Below are positions 37,283 through 48,425 of a stretch of 64,000 nucleotides of DNA, one piece after another. The notes below the pieces were generated by a model, which was not told where the DNA came from, did not search any database, and saw only the letters and a list, made by a program, of their open reading frames with translations. The position numbers and the translations under genes were made by a program. Origin of the DNA: Piper betle (taxonomy: Eukaryota; Streptophyta; Magnoliopsida; Piperales; Piperaceae); NCBI GenBank assembly GCA_033002965.1, contig JAURVB010010395.1, positions 1 to 64,000 on the forward strand, read 5' to 3'. Position 1 is the first letter of the stretch. The number at the start of each line of letters is the position of its first letter.

Positions 37283-40170
37283 TGTAAAACTCGTGACTCG
37301 AGTCAGGGTTTTACGTTACCGAACCAGTCAGTTCGACCGTTGGTTCGAGTCGAGTCAGTTTCATGAACGGCGTGCTGAGTCGAGGCCAGCCGTGAGTTAT
37401 GAGCGATGAGAGTCAGGTGTACCTAAATATATGATGATAACGTCGAGAAGATGGTGAGATATGAGTTATCAGAATATATGAAAGTATGCAGTATTTTTTT
37501 ATTTTTATATGTTTGATCGTAGAAATAGTTTTAGGTCGAATAACGCGTTAGGACGCGTTGGATTATATTCGGGTGGGTTATTAGTTATAGAGCATGCCAT
37601 TTGGATGTTGTTGTGTTTGTTTTATTTTATGAAATTTTTCCATATTTTTCTAGATTTTTTTAGAATTTATTACGAACTAGTTACTATTTTGACTCGAGTA
37701 GGAATCGAGTCAATACTTAATTACAAAACTGCCATTGGAGTATTACACTTCCCTTCCCGACACCTTCCTCACCTTAAACCCTTGCCGCCGCCACTGCTGT
37801 GTGCTGCCGCCGCCGCTGCCGACGCCGCACTACCTCCGAGCAACGCCGCCCCGCCTTGCCGTGCTGCCCCAACCACCGATCGCCTGCCGGCGCGCCGCAG
37901 CGATGCCGCGAAGCCGAGCCTGATTCCGCCGTCGTCCTGGCCGTTCCACCGCTGCTGTGACCCCGACGACCACCCCTCGCCGTCGCCGACGTTTCCTTTA
38001 TCATCTCGACCGCCGTCGAGGCCGGCCGTAGCCCGAATCGGAGCAGGCCGCCACCGCCGCCCATTTTCGACGCCGTCGACGGCCATCGCCGCCTCGGCTG
38101 CTTTATTTGACACCACCATCGGACCAAGCTCGTCGAGCTGGTGCCGATAGACCCCCTGATTGCCCGGTCCCGAATCATCGCCGGAAAACCGCCGTAATCC
38201 GCCGAAAAATCGTCGACACTCGCCGGAAAACTGCCGGAATCGCCGGAAAATTGGATTCGTGGGAAATTCGCCGGATCATCCGCCAAACGCACCCGGTCCA
38301 ATCTGATTGGACTTTGGACGCCGCTAGGTGCCGAGTTCAAGTTTCGAGCCACGAAACTGAAACCCTAGCCGTCGCCGCTTTTCGACGATGCGAGGTATAA
38401 TTTATTTTAACTTAATTATTTGAAAGTATTGATTATTAGAATTGCATGCTAGGATTGGTGAATTGTGTGTTATAATAATATGTGTAAATGTAGATTTGAT
38501 TAAGGATAAAATATGAAATTTGTTTGATTGAGTGGTGTTAAAAATGGAGACTAAGAAACTAATTAGGGTAAATAGGTAATGATCATGATCTAATGCAAAC
38601 TAGCCTAAGTGGACTTGCTAGAATTGATATAGGTTGATGTGTGTTGATTGATGCGTGATTGTGTTGATTGTGTGTGCATGCTATAGGATGTGTGATTCAT
38701 CATGTGGGCGTTAGTTTTTAGCTTGATTGTGTAGGTACGGTGTAGGAGCTCGCCGCCTAGGCGCGTGGACCCGTTTGGAGCTTCTACTAGGTCCGTTTAG
38801 GACTCGTTCTCTGTTTTACGCTATTCTATTGTGTATTTGATTTATTACATGCAGGACGTGTTAAGTGGTGTTTTATCGGATCCCACTTAGCTCGGGCCAT
38901 TTAGCCAACAATTTCCCGAATTAATAACCCTCGAGGATGAGATCCCTCGAGTTTGTTTTCGAACTTCAGATCCAGCTCACGTTGCCTTCGGGCCTATCGT
39001 ATAAATCCCAACCCAGACCTATATATATGTATAGTTTTCGCATTTTTGTGAGAGATTGAATGAGGGAAATCCGACTACCGTGCTACGCGAGCGGGCACGT
39101 GTGTGTTGATAGTGGGCTCTGGAATGGTGTGCGGGCCGTTTCATTCCCGAGGTATCCTGACAACTCCACCTTTGAGTTCCTCAAACCCGGAGAAGTGTGG
39201 AGGGTCACGGGTACTGCATTGCAGTGCATGTCTAGACTTGTGATTTCAAAGGGTACTGAAGGCGATTGCCTGAGAGTACTCGGCCTCCGTGCTCAAGGCC
39301 AAGAGTAATATGGAAGGTGCAGAGGGCGGAAAGGAATGAGATTTGATGCGAGAAGCGATAGAGAAATGGCCGAGGTACGAGAATGTGAAAGATAGGGGGA
39401 CGCTGTCGACCCAAGGGCGACGGCTCCCGTATGTGCCCTGATGAGAGTTCTTGAGGAAGTATATGGTTTTCATTCAACAGGAGAGTTTGCTCTCCTGTGC
39501 CAGATTGATATTAGTTATTTTCCGGGCCGGTAACACTCATTACTGACGATTTTTCTATATATATGTAGGTGAGGAATGCGAGCGATGAAAGCTGTCGGGA
39601 TTGCGGAGGAGCAGCACAGAACCGCGCACACATGTACCTGCCGCGTGTAACGTATAATGATGTTGTGTTAATGCTATGTGAATGATAATTTTGACGTGTT
39701 TAATTGGATGAATTGCTTGTTATGAAATGAACGGGTAGATGTGAATAATTAGGGAGCCTTGAGTTTAGCCTCGGCTCAGATGAAAACAAATGAGATAACG
39801 ATGGAATGTCGCAGTAGATTGTTATGTTTTGTCGTATTTTGATAAAATATTATATACCCTTGTTGTGGACAGGTTGGCCCCTATTGCACTTTTAGGGGAG
39901 ATTCTGTCTGTTTTTTTGTAAAAATTAATGAATTTTTATTTAAATTCTTGCCTTTTGCATGGTTTTGGTTTGCTTACACATCATGGCATGCATGTAGGAC
40001 TACGTTAGAACCCATGCATCTCATCCATGCACTTCACATTTGCATCTCCATCTTGAGACGCCGAGAGTAGATCCGGGTCGGCTTAACCGAACCCAGTAAA
40101 TTAGCGAATGGTTCGGTCGCTGGTGACATTTCCGGGTCGGTTCACGGGTGAGCCGAAACGGGGTGTTACA
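37283..40170 (+). mobile_element. Solo LTR, 2.85-kb family, perfect 5-bp target duplication ACATG
   Basis: It begins TGTAAAACTCGTGAC and ends CGGGGTGTTACA. ACATG flanks both sides (37,278-37,282 and 40,171-40,175). Length 2,888 bp. It is the close inverted counterpart of 2,472-5,326. It has a GC-rich centre (37,740-38,400) and a possible LTR promoter zone around the 'cctatatatatg' run (39,020) and the second 'ctatatatatgtagg' run (39,552). No internal domain exists, so it is a solo LTR. Confidence 0.9.
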
Positions 40171-40535
40171 ACATGGCTGCAACCATTACTTTATGCGTAT
40201 CAAGCAAGAGACTCAACATTTTCCATCTGCAGGATTAAGAAGAACGCAGATGGTTGCCAAGACAACAAACGAAGGCTGATTACAAGACTATTAAAATTGG
40301 GCAAATCATATTTTTTGCTACATCTATTGAACTTAAAACTCAATGCGAAAGTTTTTTGGTACAGTCTGCTAAGAGATGGCTGATTGAGGTGGAGACACTT
40401 GAGGAATTGAAAAATGTGTTGTAAATGTTTGTCGGCCAGACGGTTGCTGTTTCAATTTTAAATGTTTTGTCTATTTAACATGAAAGCTTGTCGTCAGACC
40501 ACCAACTTATGTTTTTTAATGACTTAAACTGTTGT

Positions 40536-40609
40536 AGATCTTTAGCTCAAAATTGGCAGAGCACTCAAGAAATTCTTGAGGGATGGTGGTTCGAATCCAT
40601 CAAGATCTT
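40536..40609 (+). tRNA. tRNA-like cloverleaf, probably tRNA-derived remnant
   Basis: A 74-nt segment folds as a tRNA. The 7-bp acceptor stem AGATCTT/AAGATCT is perfect, the D arm is GCTC/GAGC and the anticodon stem is CTCAA/TTGAG. The T stem is GGTGG/CCATC with one G-T pair around the loop TTCGAAT, which gives a B box GGTTCGAATCC; the A box is TAGCTCAAAATTGGC. The anticodon loop GAAATTC lacks the universal T33, and the arm extends as a longer palindrome, so it is unlikely to be a working elongator tRNA. It may be the head of a SINE, an organelle-derived copy or a decayed gene. The anticodon in register would be AAT. Confidence 0.45.
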
Positions 40610-40860
40610 ACATAGTCAAAATTTAATGAAAATTTGAGATGTTATAATTATGTAAATAGACAAAAAATGGTATCATTGAATTTTGATATCATGATTGTGT
40701 TTCAAGTGATATATATGTATGATATTAAAAGCATTCGTGATTATATATTTAATCTACAACAGAAAAAAACTAAGCTACCAATTTAATTGACTTTCAATCA
40801 ATTTAATTGGTTTTTCTTTGTTGATTTGTAAAATTGATTTGCCCGCACAGATATGAATGT
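40610..40860. other. AT-rich spacer
   Basis: Nothing recognised. Confidence 0.3.
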
Positions 40861-40894
40861 AAATTTAGAACATCCAGGACCGAAGAACATGGGG

Positions 40895-41225
40895 AGAGGA
40901 GAGGAGGGTGAAGGGAGGGGAATGGTTTCCGCCCCTACCCCACCCCGCAGCCAACCCCGCCTCACCCCGACACAGCCCCGGCCGCCACCCCTGCTCACCC
41001 CTTCCGCCCCCGCCCCACCCTGTCGCCGCCCCAGTCGCCCCGTCGCACTCACCCCGCCTCACCACAGCGCCGCCCCGGCTGCCCCCCGGCTCACCCCTTC
41101 TGCCCCTGCCCCACCCTCGTCGCCACCCTGGCCACCCTCCACCGCCCCTCTCCCCCCCCCCTCCATGCCTCACCCCGGCGGAGTCCCCCGCGTCACCCCG
41201 CTGCCCCTCTTCCCGTCGGGAAACA
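40895..41225. repeat. C-rich low-complexity block
   Basis: About 330 bp of 'cgccccacc' and 'gctcaccccttc' type units, very C-rich on the plus strand. A segment with 'ctcaccccttc' and 'gccccaccct' recurs about 90 bp apart (near 40,994 and 41,089). Long proline-rich open frames here follow from composition and I do not treat them as genes. Confidence 0.6.
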
Positions 41226-41249
41226 AAGGGAGGCTCCCTCTGTTTTTTT

Positions 41250-41311
41250 CAGCCGTTGGATTGAATCCAATGGCTGAAAAAATTGCAGCACAGGCAACTT
41301 GCCTGTGCTGC
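41250..41311. repeat. Two adjacent hairpins, related to a pair at 35,289-35,357
   Basis: CAGCCGTTGGATTGAATCC with its inverted partner (41,250-41,276) and GCAGCACAGGCAA with its inverted partner (41,285-41,311). The same two motifs in opposite order occur at 35,331-35,357 and 35,289-35,304, which suggests two inverted copies of one short element end. Confidence 0.5.
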
Positions 41312-42870
41312 AAAACAAAAACCTTTTTCCCAATGACCAAATCAATTACTTTGCATAGTAAAGTAAATAATATGCCAGCACTAAAACTTCTAATAATATC
41401 ATGTATTGCCGCTTTAAATGAAAAATATGATTGTTATTTTGGATTCAAGTAACTCTTGTTTTATTTTATACAATTCGTATAGTTGAGATGATATTTTGTT
41501 TATAAAATTGTTCAAGGTGAATTTAAGTGCATGTCCTTGTATTTATTCCAATTTGAGTTCATTTTGAGCTAGTATATAATAATAATTATTAAACTATACT
41601 AAAGTTTTGACCAATTAGAGGGACAATTGGTTAACCGGGTAACTAAGATTCAATATGATATATCGGATCCAATCTTAGGTAACTATAATTATAAGTAATA
41701 AATGATTCATAGAAGTAAATAATATGATATAGTTCACTTGTTTTGTATTTACTTATTTGGGTTCAAACCTTGGTGGGTAAAGATGTTATATTTAATTTCT
41801 ACAGTACATTAATCTCACATTCCTATCAAACAAAATCACATCCCTGTTATCTATCTAAGTAGACAACTACAAGACAATGCATTATTATTTGCTATTATTT
41901 CAATCTCAAGTCGAGTCGAGTTGGTAAACTCGAACTCGATTAGAACCATAAAACTCGAGCTTGAGTCAAACTAGTATGTTGTTTACTATATAGTAAATTT
42001 GAGCTCGAACAAGAAAGTTTAATTTTGAGTCAACTTGTATGTTGTTTGCTATTTAGTAAATTTCAATCTCGAGCAATAAAGTTTAATTTTAAGTCAACTA
42101 GTATTTGTTTGCTATATAGTAAAATTTGAGCTCAAGTCGAGCTCGAATATTAATGTTTAATTTTGAGTCAAATTTGAACATCAATGTTGAAAACTTGATC
42201 GAACTTGAGTCGAGTTCAGTCGCTCAATTAGCTTGCTATTTAGTTGCATGCATGTTTCTTTTATTATCTTCATTCTATATTATATTTCACGAAAAGAAAG
42301 ATGTTAGGAAGGTATTCTCCGTATGCCTTGCATTGATGTTATGAATAAACCGCACAAAGCGAGAATTATATTTTAGGTAATTTAGATTTTTTAGCTGTGG
42401 TATAAGGACTCTTGAGTGCTATTAGATTCAATATTGTGTGGTTTTTTCACTCCATTTGTACCCAGTCTTTCTATTCGTTCACTTTGCTAAAAATAAAAGA
42501 AGAAACTTTTTGATCTGTGATTTCGGGCAAAGAACTACATACACAAGAGTACGGCGCCTAATTATTCTCAGTACGGCGTCTAAAGCAACTATATATGGCG
42601 TGTGACATGGAAAGAAATGGAAGCTGGCAGCTAGAGGGGGCTTCAATGAAAAACGAATTATCTTTACACTGCATTGAAAATTTCACTAGCCTTCGCAGAT
42701 CAAGCTAGCCCAATTTTATTCGAAGTGGCCATTTCAAGTATAGTATATGATTGCAATGAAGCTAAGTTGGTTATGGATGGAGCAAAAGAGGTGAACTAAG
42801 TGATCCTTGTTGAGTATGGTCATCATTATTTCTTTACATAATGACGCTGAAAAGTAGGAGAAACAAATCA
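41312..42870. other. AT-rich intergenic DNA with GAGCTCGA-type repeat
   Basis: 41,900-42,235 is another fragment with 'gagctcgagt' words, including a unit around 'tagtaaatttgagctcga' repeated three times (41,990, 42,053, 42,116). No gene until the aminotransferase 3' end at 42,879. Confidence 0.4.
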
Positions 42871-42878
42871 AATAGAAA

Positions 42879-44568
42879 TTATATTCTGGATGGGATTAAG
42901 GGTATGCTGTTCTGCAAATAAGCTGCTGCAGCCGCTACACCACTTCCCAACTTGACAGGGTAGCCCACATCTTTGAGGATCATCTCCACTCCACTCAAGC
43001 ATCCAAGCAATTGAAGCTGCAGGATTACAAAAAGTGTTCTAATGAATACCTTCAATATGTATATGCCTTACCAAATTAATAACCAGGAGGGAAAACATGC
43101 CTCATTAAGGTTGCCTAGATGGCCTATTCTGAACACCTTGCCAGCGATCTTATTCAGCCCCAGTCCCAAGCTGAGATTGTATCTCTTCCATGCCCTCCTA
43201 ACAATCTCTGAACTATCAATGTAAGGGGGAACCACCACTGCGGTAACAGTATCACTGAACCATTCCTCCTTCTGAGTACAATTCTTCAAGCCCCAAGCCT
43301 CAACAGCCAACCTGCCCATGTCAGTTTTTTCATCTTTTCAACTTGCTACTTGTCCACATTTAATTTAGTGAATCTCCAGGAATATTCTAAAACAGATTCT
43401 TATTGATGACTGACAAGAAGTTCTTCGTATATATACATACCTTGTGGCCTTTGCCAAACGGCCATGCCTGGCAATCACATTTTCAAGTCCTTCCTCAAAT
43501 ATAAGATCAAGGGCAGCCCTCAGACCATATAAGAGTTGGATAGAAGGGGTGTAGGGCCAGTATGTTCCCAGCTTGTAGAACTTCAAGTAGTCATTCCAAT
43601 CAAAGAACACCCTTACTGACTTGGCAGTTTTGGATGCTTCGAGCGCCTTTGGGCTGGCACATACAATACCTATCCCAGTTGGAAGAGACAGAGCCTTTTG
43701 AGAACCTGTCAAGGCCACATCAACTCCCCACTCATCCATGCGGAAATCCAGGGCGCAAATGGATGAAACTCCATCCACAAGAAGAAGAGCTGGGTGCCCG
43801 TAATCGTCTGTCATTCATGCTTCAACTTCAGTAAAAGAACAGATCCAATTACGACAGTTAATTTAGCAATGCTGAGGATATTCTGAACAGAGACACTATT
43901 GTGGGCTTACCAAGAATCTTCCTAACTGTGGCCAAGTTGTTGGTGACCCCTGTGGCAGTCTCATTGTGAACAATGCAAATGGCCTTGATTGTGTGTGCGG
44001 TGTCTGAAGCAAGTTTTGAGGCAAGAACATCAAGATTGGCCCCTTGTCCCCAGTCACTCTCCACCACATCCACATTGAAGCCCAAGCGTTGTTGCTGATC
44101 AATCCAGAGAAGACTGAACTGGCCAATCAAGAATGAGATAATTCGATCTCCCGGCGATAATGTGTTTGTAAGAGCACTTTCCCAAGCACCAGTACCTGAA
44201 TTAATTTGATCATGAAACGTGTTTCCATTTATAAATTAATCTCACTTCTTATACAGTCTTCATGCATGCACTCCTTGTTCAGTAAAGTGCATTCATCATG
44301 GGTATAGCTATCTTTCTTAAAGCTACATACTAAGAACAAGGATATGCGAGGTTAGTGCAGTACCAGTGGTGGGAATAAGAAATGGGGTACCAAACGTGGT
44401 CTTGAAGATCTTCTTTACATCCTCAAGAAGGATTTTGGTCATGGCTGGCACAGCAGGGGAGCGGTAATCCTCATTGTTTCTGTTCATGGCACGGATGACA
44501 GGTTCTGGAATGTTAACGGGCCCTGGAACAAAGAGGTGATTCGTACCCGGTCCATACACGTAGTCCAT
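42879..44568 (-). CDS. AGT1: Serine-glyoxylate / alanine-glyoxylate aminotransferase, peroxisomal
   Basis: PLP enzyme of photorespiration: it transfers the amino group of serine to glyoxylate, giving hydroxypyruvate and glycine, in leaf peroxisomes. Five exons on the minus strand: 44,364-44,568, 43,911-44,195, 43,441-43,807, 43,101-43,311 and 42,879-43,016. Together they give 401 codons plus stop, exactly the plant family length, with no internal stop. Start MDYVYGPGTNHLFVPGPVNI; GTGAWES near residue 70; the PLP lysine in TGSQKALSLPTG is K201; the C-terminus PSRI ends in SRI, the non-canonical peroxisomal signal typical of plant AGT1. The last intron has a GC donor (GAG|GCATGT) with a normal CTGCAG acceptor. 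A CGCAG|A acceptor seven bases before the ATG suggests a 5' UTR intron, possibly from a donor at 45,201. This is the best preserved gene in the window. Confidence 0.97.
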
Positions 44569-46479
44569 ACCCTTCTGCGATTCATTTCAAGAACATGGAA
44601 CTCCAATATTGTAACTCATTTATTTATCACAGAATTAAATAATCACATATTCGATGCAGTAATAACAAAAGAATTTGGATCTTTTTCTTCTTTTATACGT
44701 GAATTTGTCATTCCAATTTAAAAAAAAAGCAATCAATCCATGAAGACGAGCTTATTGCTGAGTCTTTGTAGAGTAAGAACTTTGAGTTCTCGTGAGCATT
44801 ATAACAAGAAAGATGTTCATTGGATATCTCCTAAACTCGTGATTCCTACAGAAAACAAAGCACCAGAGATTCCTCACTCCGGCACTAAGATTGAAAGTCA
44901 CGATGGTAAATGGTTAACGATGGATAAATATTCTTAGACATAAATACATGTACAGAGAACATCTGACATGCTTGCAAGCTTGAGTCCTTCCTCATCATCG
45001 CTATCAATACATGTATATGAGGCTTATTTATGTCTTTCTGCTCATTCGTGAATACAAAACGAGTGATTTTACTATGTGCTAATGAACGAACAAAGCATGG
45101 TCGTTACTATCACTAATAATCCCGGCCAGTCATTGATACAGCAATTACAAAGAATGGGCGGTAACGAAAAAAAAGTACATACCAAAAAGAACGAGAGTAC
45201 CTTTGGGAGAAGTGACAAATAGAGTTAGCAAAGAGCAGTAACTAAGCTACTCTCGGCCACCTCCAACTTTGTTGGATGGAGAAGGACGAGGGAGCCAAAT
45301 GCTTTTAAAGAAAGCCTAGAATCCTGTAACGTTGGCCGAGGTAGCAGATAAGGATACCCAAAGAAATCATGAGGACCAGGATTAACAAAGGCATGGACGG
45401 AGGAATCAAAATTCAACATGAAAATGAACTCCTACGTTAAAATAGAAGAAAAATAAAAATATAAAAATAAATATAAATATAAATTGAAACGACTAGTGGC
45501 AAAAATTTTCATTATTTGTGGTTTGGATTTTGGAAAGCTAGAGGATAGAGCAAGGAGAAGAGGAGAGAAGGATGACAATTGGATGGATAATGTTCTTTCA
45601 ACCACAGCCTAGTTTCAATTCATAGAACCAATGCTACCCACGTAAACTCCTTTTTTTCTTTTCTTTTTCTTCCCGGCATCAATTATTATGCTTAATATTT
45701 TTGGTTCCATTAGCTTGCGGTTGGTTGATTTTGAGAGGCCAGCAAGACTGGTCCGGGGATTAGGGGCAGATGGATTCTTAGTATATGTTTAACTTTAGAA
45801 TCCTCCCATTACAAAATTGTGATGTCTATAAGCTTATATACAATATGATCAAGGCGCGGTGTCACATGTAGCTCTCTATCATCTTGGAGATCAAATTGAC
45901 AACTACATTATCATGGTTTCATCACCCTTAACATACTAAGCTTTTTGGTTTTGCACAACTTCCTGTGCTCTTTGAAAAGGCTTCCACAAGGCATTTGTTT
46001 AAGAAGCTCAAAATTTCGATGTGAAAAAAACATTTAACAGATGAAGAAGATGCTACATACCTTTGTCTGCAAAAGTCTGCTACTAATCACGCCCATAGCA
46101 ACAACTGAAGAAGCAATAGCTTTACAAGATCAAGAAAAAATCGAAAGAAACATTCAACACAGAAATAATGGGCCAATTCTTTCATTGGTGCTAAACAGCT
46201 CAATATGCCCAAAATGTACCAGGTAAAAATTTTTAGCTTTTCAGCATCAGCCTTAATCATGTAATTGGACAATAATGCAATGGGACCTCTATAAACTGGA
46301 ATTTCACAGCACAAATCACTTAAACAACGACCAAATGCCATCAGAGCACATAAGCAAACATTGTTTCTTTACTTAACAGATCTTCCTTCACAGCGTGGCT
46401 GCAAGAAAAATAATAAAAATAGGAATTGAACGCACAACTAAACATCTCCGAGGCAAAAAGAAGTGGTTGTTCATATGTC
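44569..46479. other. Upstream region of AGT1
   Basis: A probable 5' UTR exon ends at 45,201 (minus-strand CCCAAAG|GTACTC). If so, the promoter lies above about 45,250. Short open frames at 45,225-45,419 and 46,041-46,341 have no recognisable content. I see no further gene. Confidence 0.4.
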
Positions 46480-47961
46480 GGTCGGCGGCCTTATCCTAAT
46501 TAACCTTTTGATTCTGTCTGTCTTTGTTCTCTAACATACCCTTCAAAAAATAGAGCACGTATGTTAATGGCCCAGCATGATAAGAGATCGTAAATCATTT
46601 ATAGAGGTCCCATTTATAGACAGGACAGGAAAATGTATAGAACTTTTCATTGTTGTCCACTTTCAAATCTTAACGAACTATGAATCCCTTTAAAATCAGA
46701 AACAGCAACTTTGCTTTGTCAGGAACCAGAACGTAGAACAAAATTTATAACCTTTGAAACAAAGCCAGTCATCATATTTGAAAAGGACTTAGAAGTAAGC
46801 ATGATTCTTACCGTCCAGACAATTTCATCAAGGCACAAGCAAACTTTGCCATACTTATCAAGCAATAATCGTTCAGTGGGTGGCTTGCCACATACGTCTT
46901 TCACACAAGAAATTATCACAAAAATCACTTCTGCCCCTGGAAAGGTAAGATCCAGCTTAGAAATGACAACATTCCAAGAATTGGAAGAAAAAAACCATAG
47001 AGTAAGCTAATAAAACTCCCACGCAAGTTCACCGTGTTCATCCTTACCAACAACATATGTGTACACATCTCCAAGCACGGTATAGACAATCTACACTGAC
47101 CTAGGAAGGTAACACAAAAAAAACAATCAATCAACACACAATAATAGATACTACAGCAATACATCTCTGTCAATCAAATGCTAAATGGCTGGATACAGGG
47201 ACATGGATCTTATTCCGCACCTAGTCAATACATATCATACTTATCTGAAGCAACAAAGAGCTCCTCATTTTTGGCACCTTTAAGATTATCAGCCCCAAGT
47301 TTCACCAAAAAGAACGCGTTCCTCTGTTGGCACCCCATGGAACCTGCATCATAAAAAAGGCAACCATGAATTACAGATACATAGAACTACGTATTCGAAT
47401 GACTAATAGTCCTACGTCTAATTGCAGAAATACAAATTCCATGGTCATCCTTTCCGTTTTGAAGATGATAATGATATGAGAGGATCTATAACAAGTTAAA
47501 GCAAGTCGCGGCCCATTTCTCGGCAGTCTAGATTTTTGATTTTTGCGTCTTACAAGTTTTAAAAAATTTAGAGTAATAAGACAGGTTTGCGCACTCTATT
47601 TAAAACCCAAGAGACGAACAAAGAAAACGTGTATGCAAAACATGATACGCATGATCAACACATACCAGCAACAAATAAGAATAAAGTATCCACAATAAAT
47701 AAATCACTCTACAGAAAAAACACGATCCATCCCAGTTCATTTTCCTCACAATTATGCAATTGAAGAAACGAAATGATTACAGGGGCATTTCTAGATTACA
47801 AAATTCATCATAGGGTTTGCCCTTATTATAGCTTTTTTTTTTTACAAAACCAAAAAAACTTAAGAAAAATGATCCAAAGAAGACGTAAAAAGGAAATAGG
47901 AAATAAAAAGGGGGACAAGAATGCTGCCTTGGGTGTTGGAGAAGAGGACTGCCAGCAACAT
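46480..47961 (-). pseudogene. SNARE/longin-like superfamily protein, broken
   Basis: It resembles a small plant protein of about 145-150 residues with a longin-like (SNARE-like) fold. Remnant exons on the minus strand: MLLAVLFSNTQGSILV (47,961 down to about 47,914); FHGVPTEER then FFLVKLGADNLKGAKNEEL (47,343-47,241); IVYTVLGDVYTYVVGKDEHG (47,100-47,023); AEVIFVIISCVKDVCGKPPT with LLLDKYGKVCLCLDEIVW (46,936-46,812); and a last exon from 46,540. Lesions: loss of about four codons and frame after EER, a TAG where tyrosine is expected before IVYT, no proper donor after exon 1, and a 4-bp duplication (CAGACAG) in the last exon that shifts the conserved end. It lies head-to-head with the NIPA-type gene, about 465 bp apart. 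Family assignment is from memory of the plant protein. Confidence 0.65.
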
Positions 47962-48425
47962 CTAATCTCACCCGCCCTTCTTCGGAGCCCCTCGGATTTG
48001 GAATATCAAAGAGATGTCGAAGAATCAATCAATCACCCCAGAAGCGATCCACCAGACGATTAACGTTGTATTCATTCAATCATCATCCAAAACAGTGGTT
48101 GAAGGGATGAAAAGGGAGTGTCGAAGAAAAAAAAATTGGCCGCCGTGCCCCCGTCCGAACATGATTTCTGCGGGCCATAATACGATTTGGGTATTATAAA
48201 TGATAAATTAAATTAAACACTTTTAATTATTATTTATATTTTATGAAAACAGTTATTGATCATCACAACCAAACAGTTTTTAACCCTGGTCTTCCGTCAC
48301 GGCGGCCAACTCGACCGCGCCGGAAAATTCCAAAATATTTTTCACAAGACAACAAGAAATGGTAGGAGGGGGTGGGGGAAGACGATTAATGAGCGAATGA
48401 TAAGGAAACGGGTTTTAATAACGAC

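Noticed and set aside
37509..38150. 213-residue frame inside the solo LTR
   Set aside because: Same region in the inverted copy at 2,472 does not preserve the frame; composition (GC-rich repeats of short words) explains it.
40853..41452. 199-residue proline-rich frame
   Set aside because: Caused by a C-rich low-complexity block; several overlapping frames on both strands are equally long and none has a recognisable domain.
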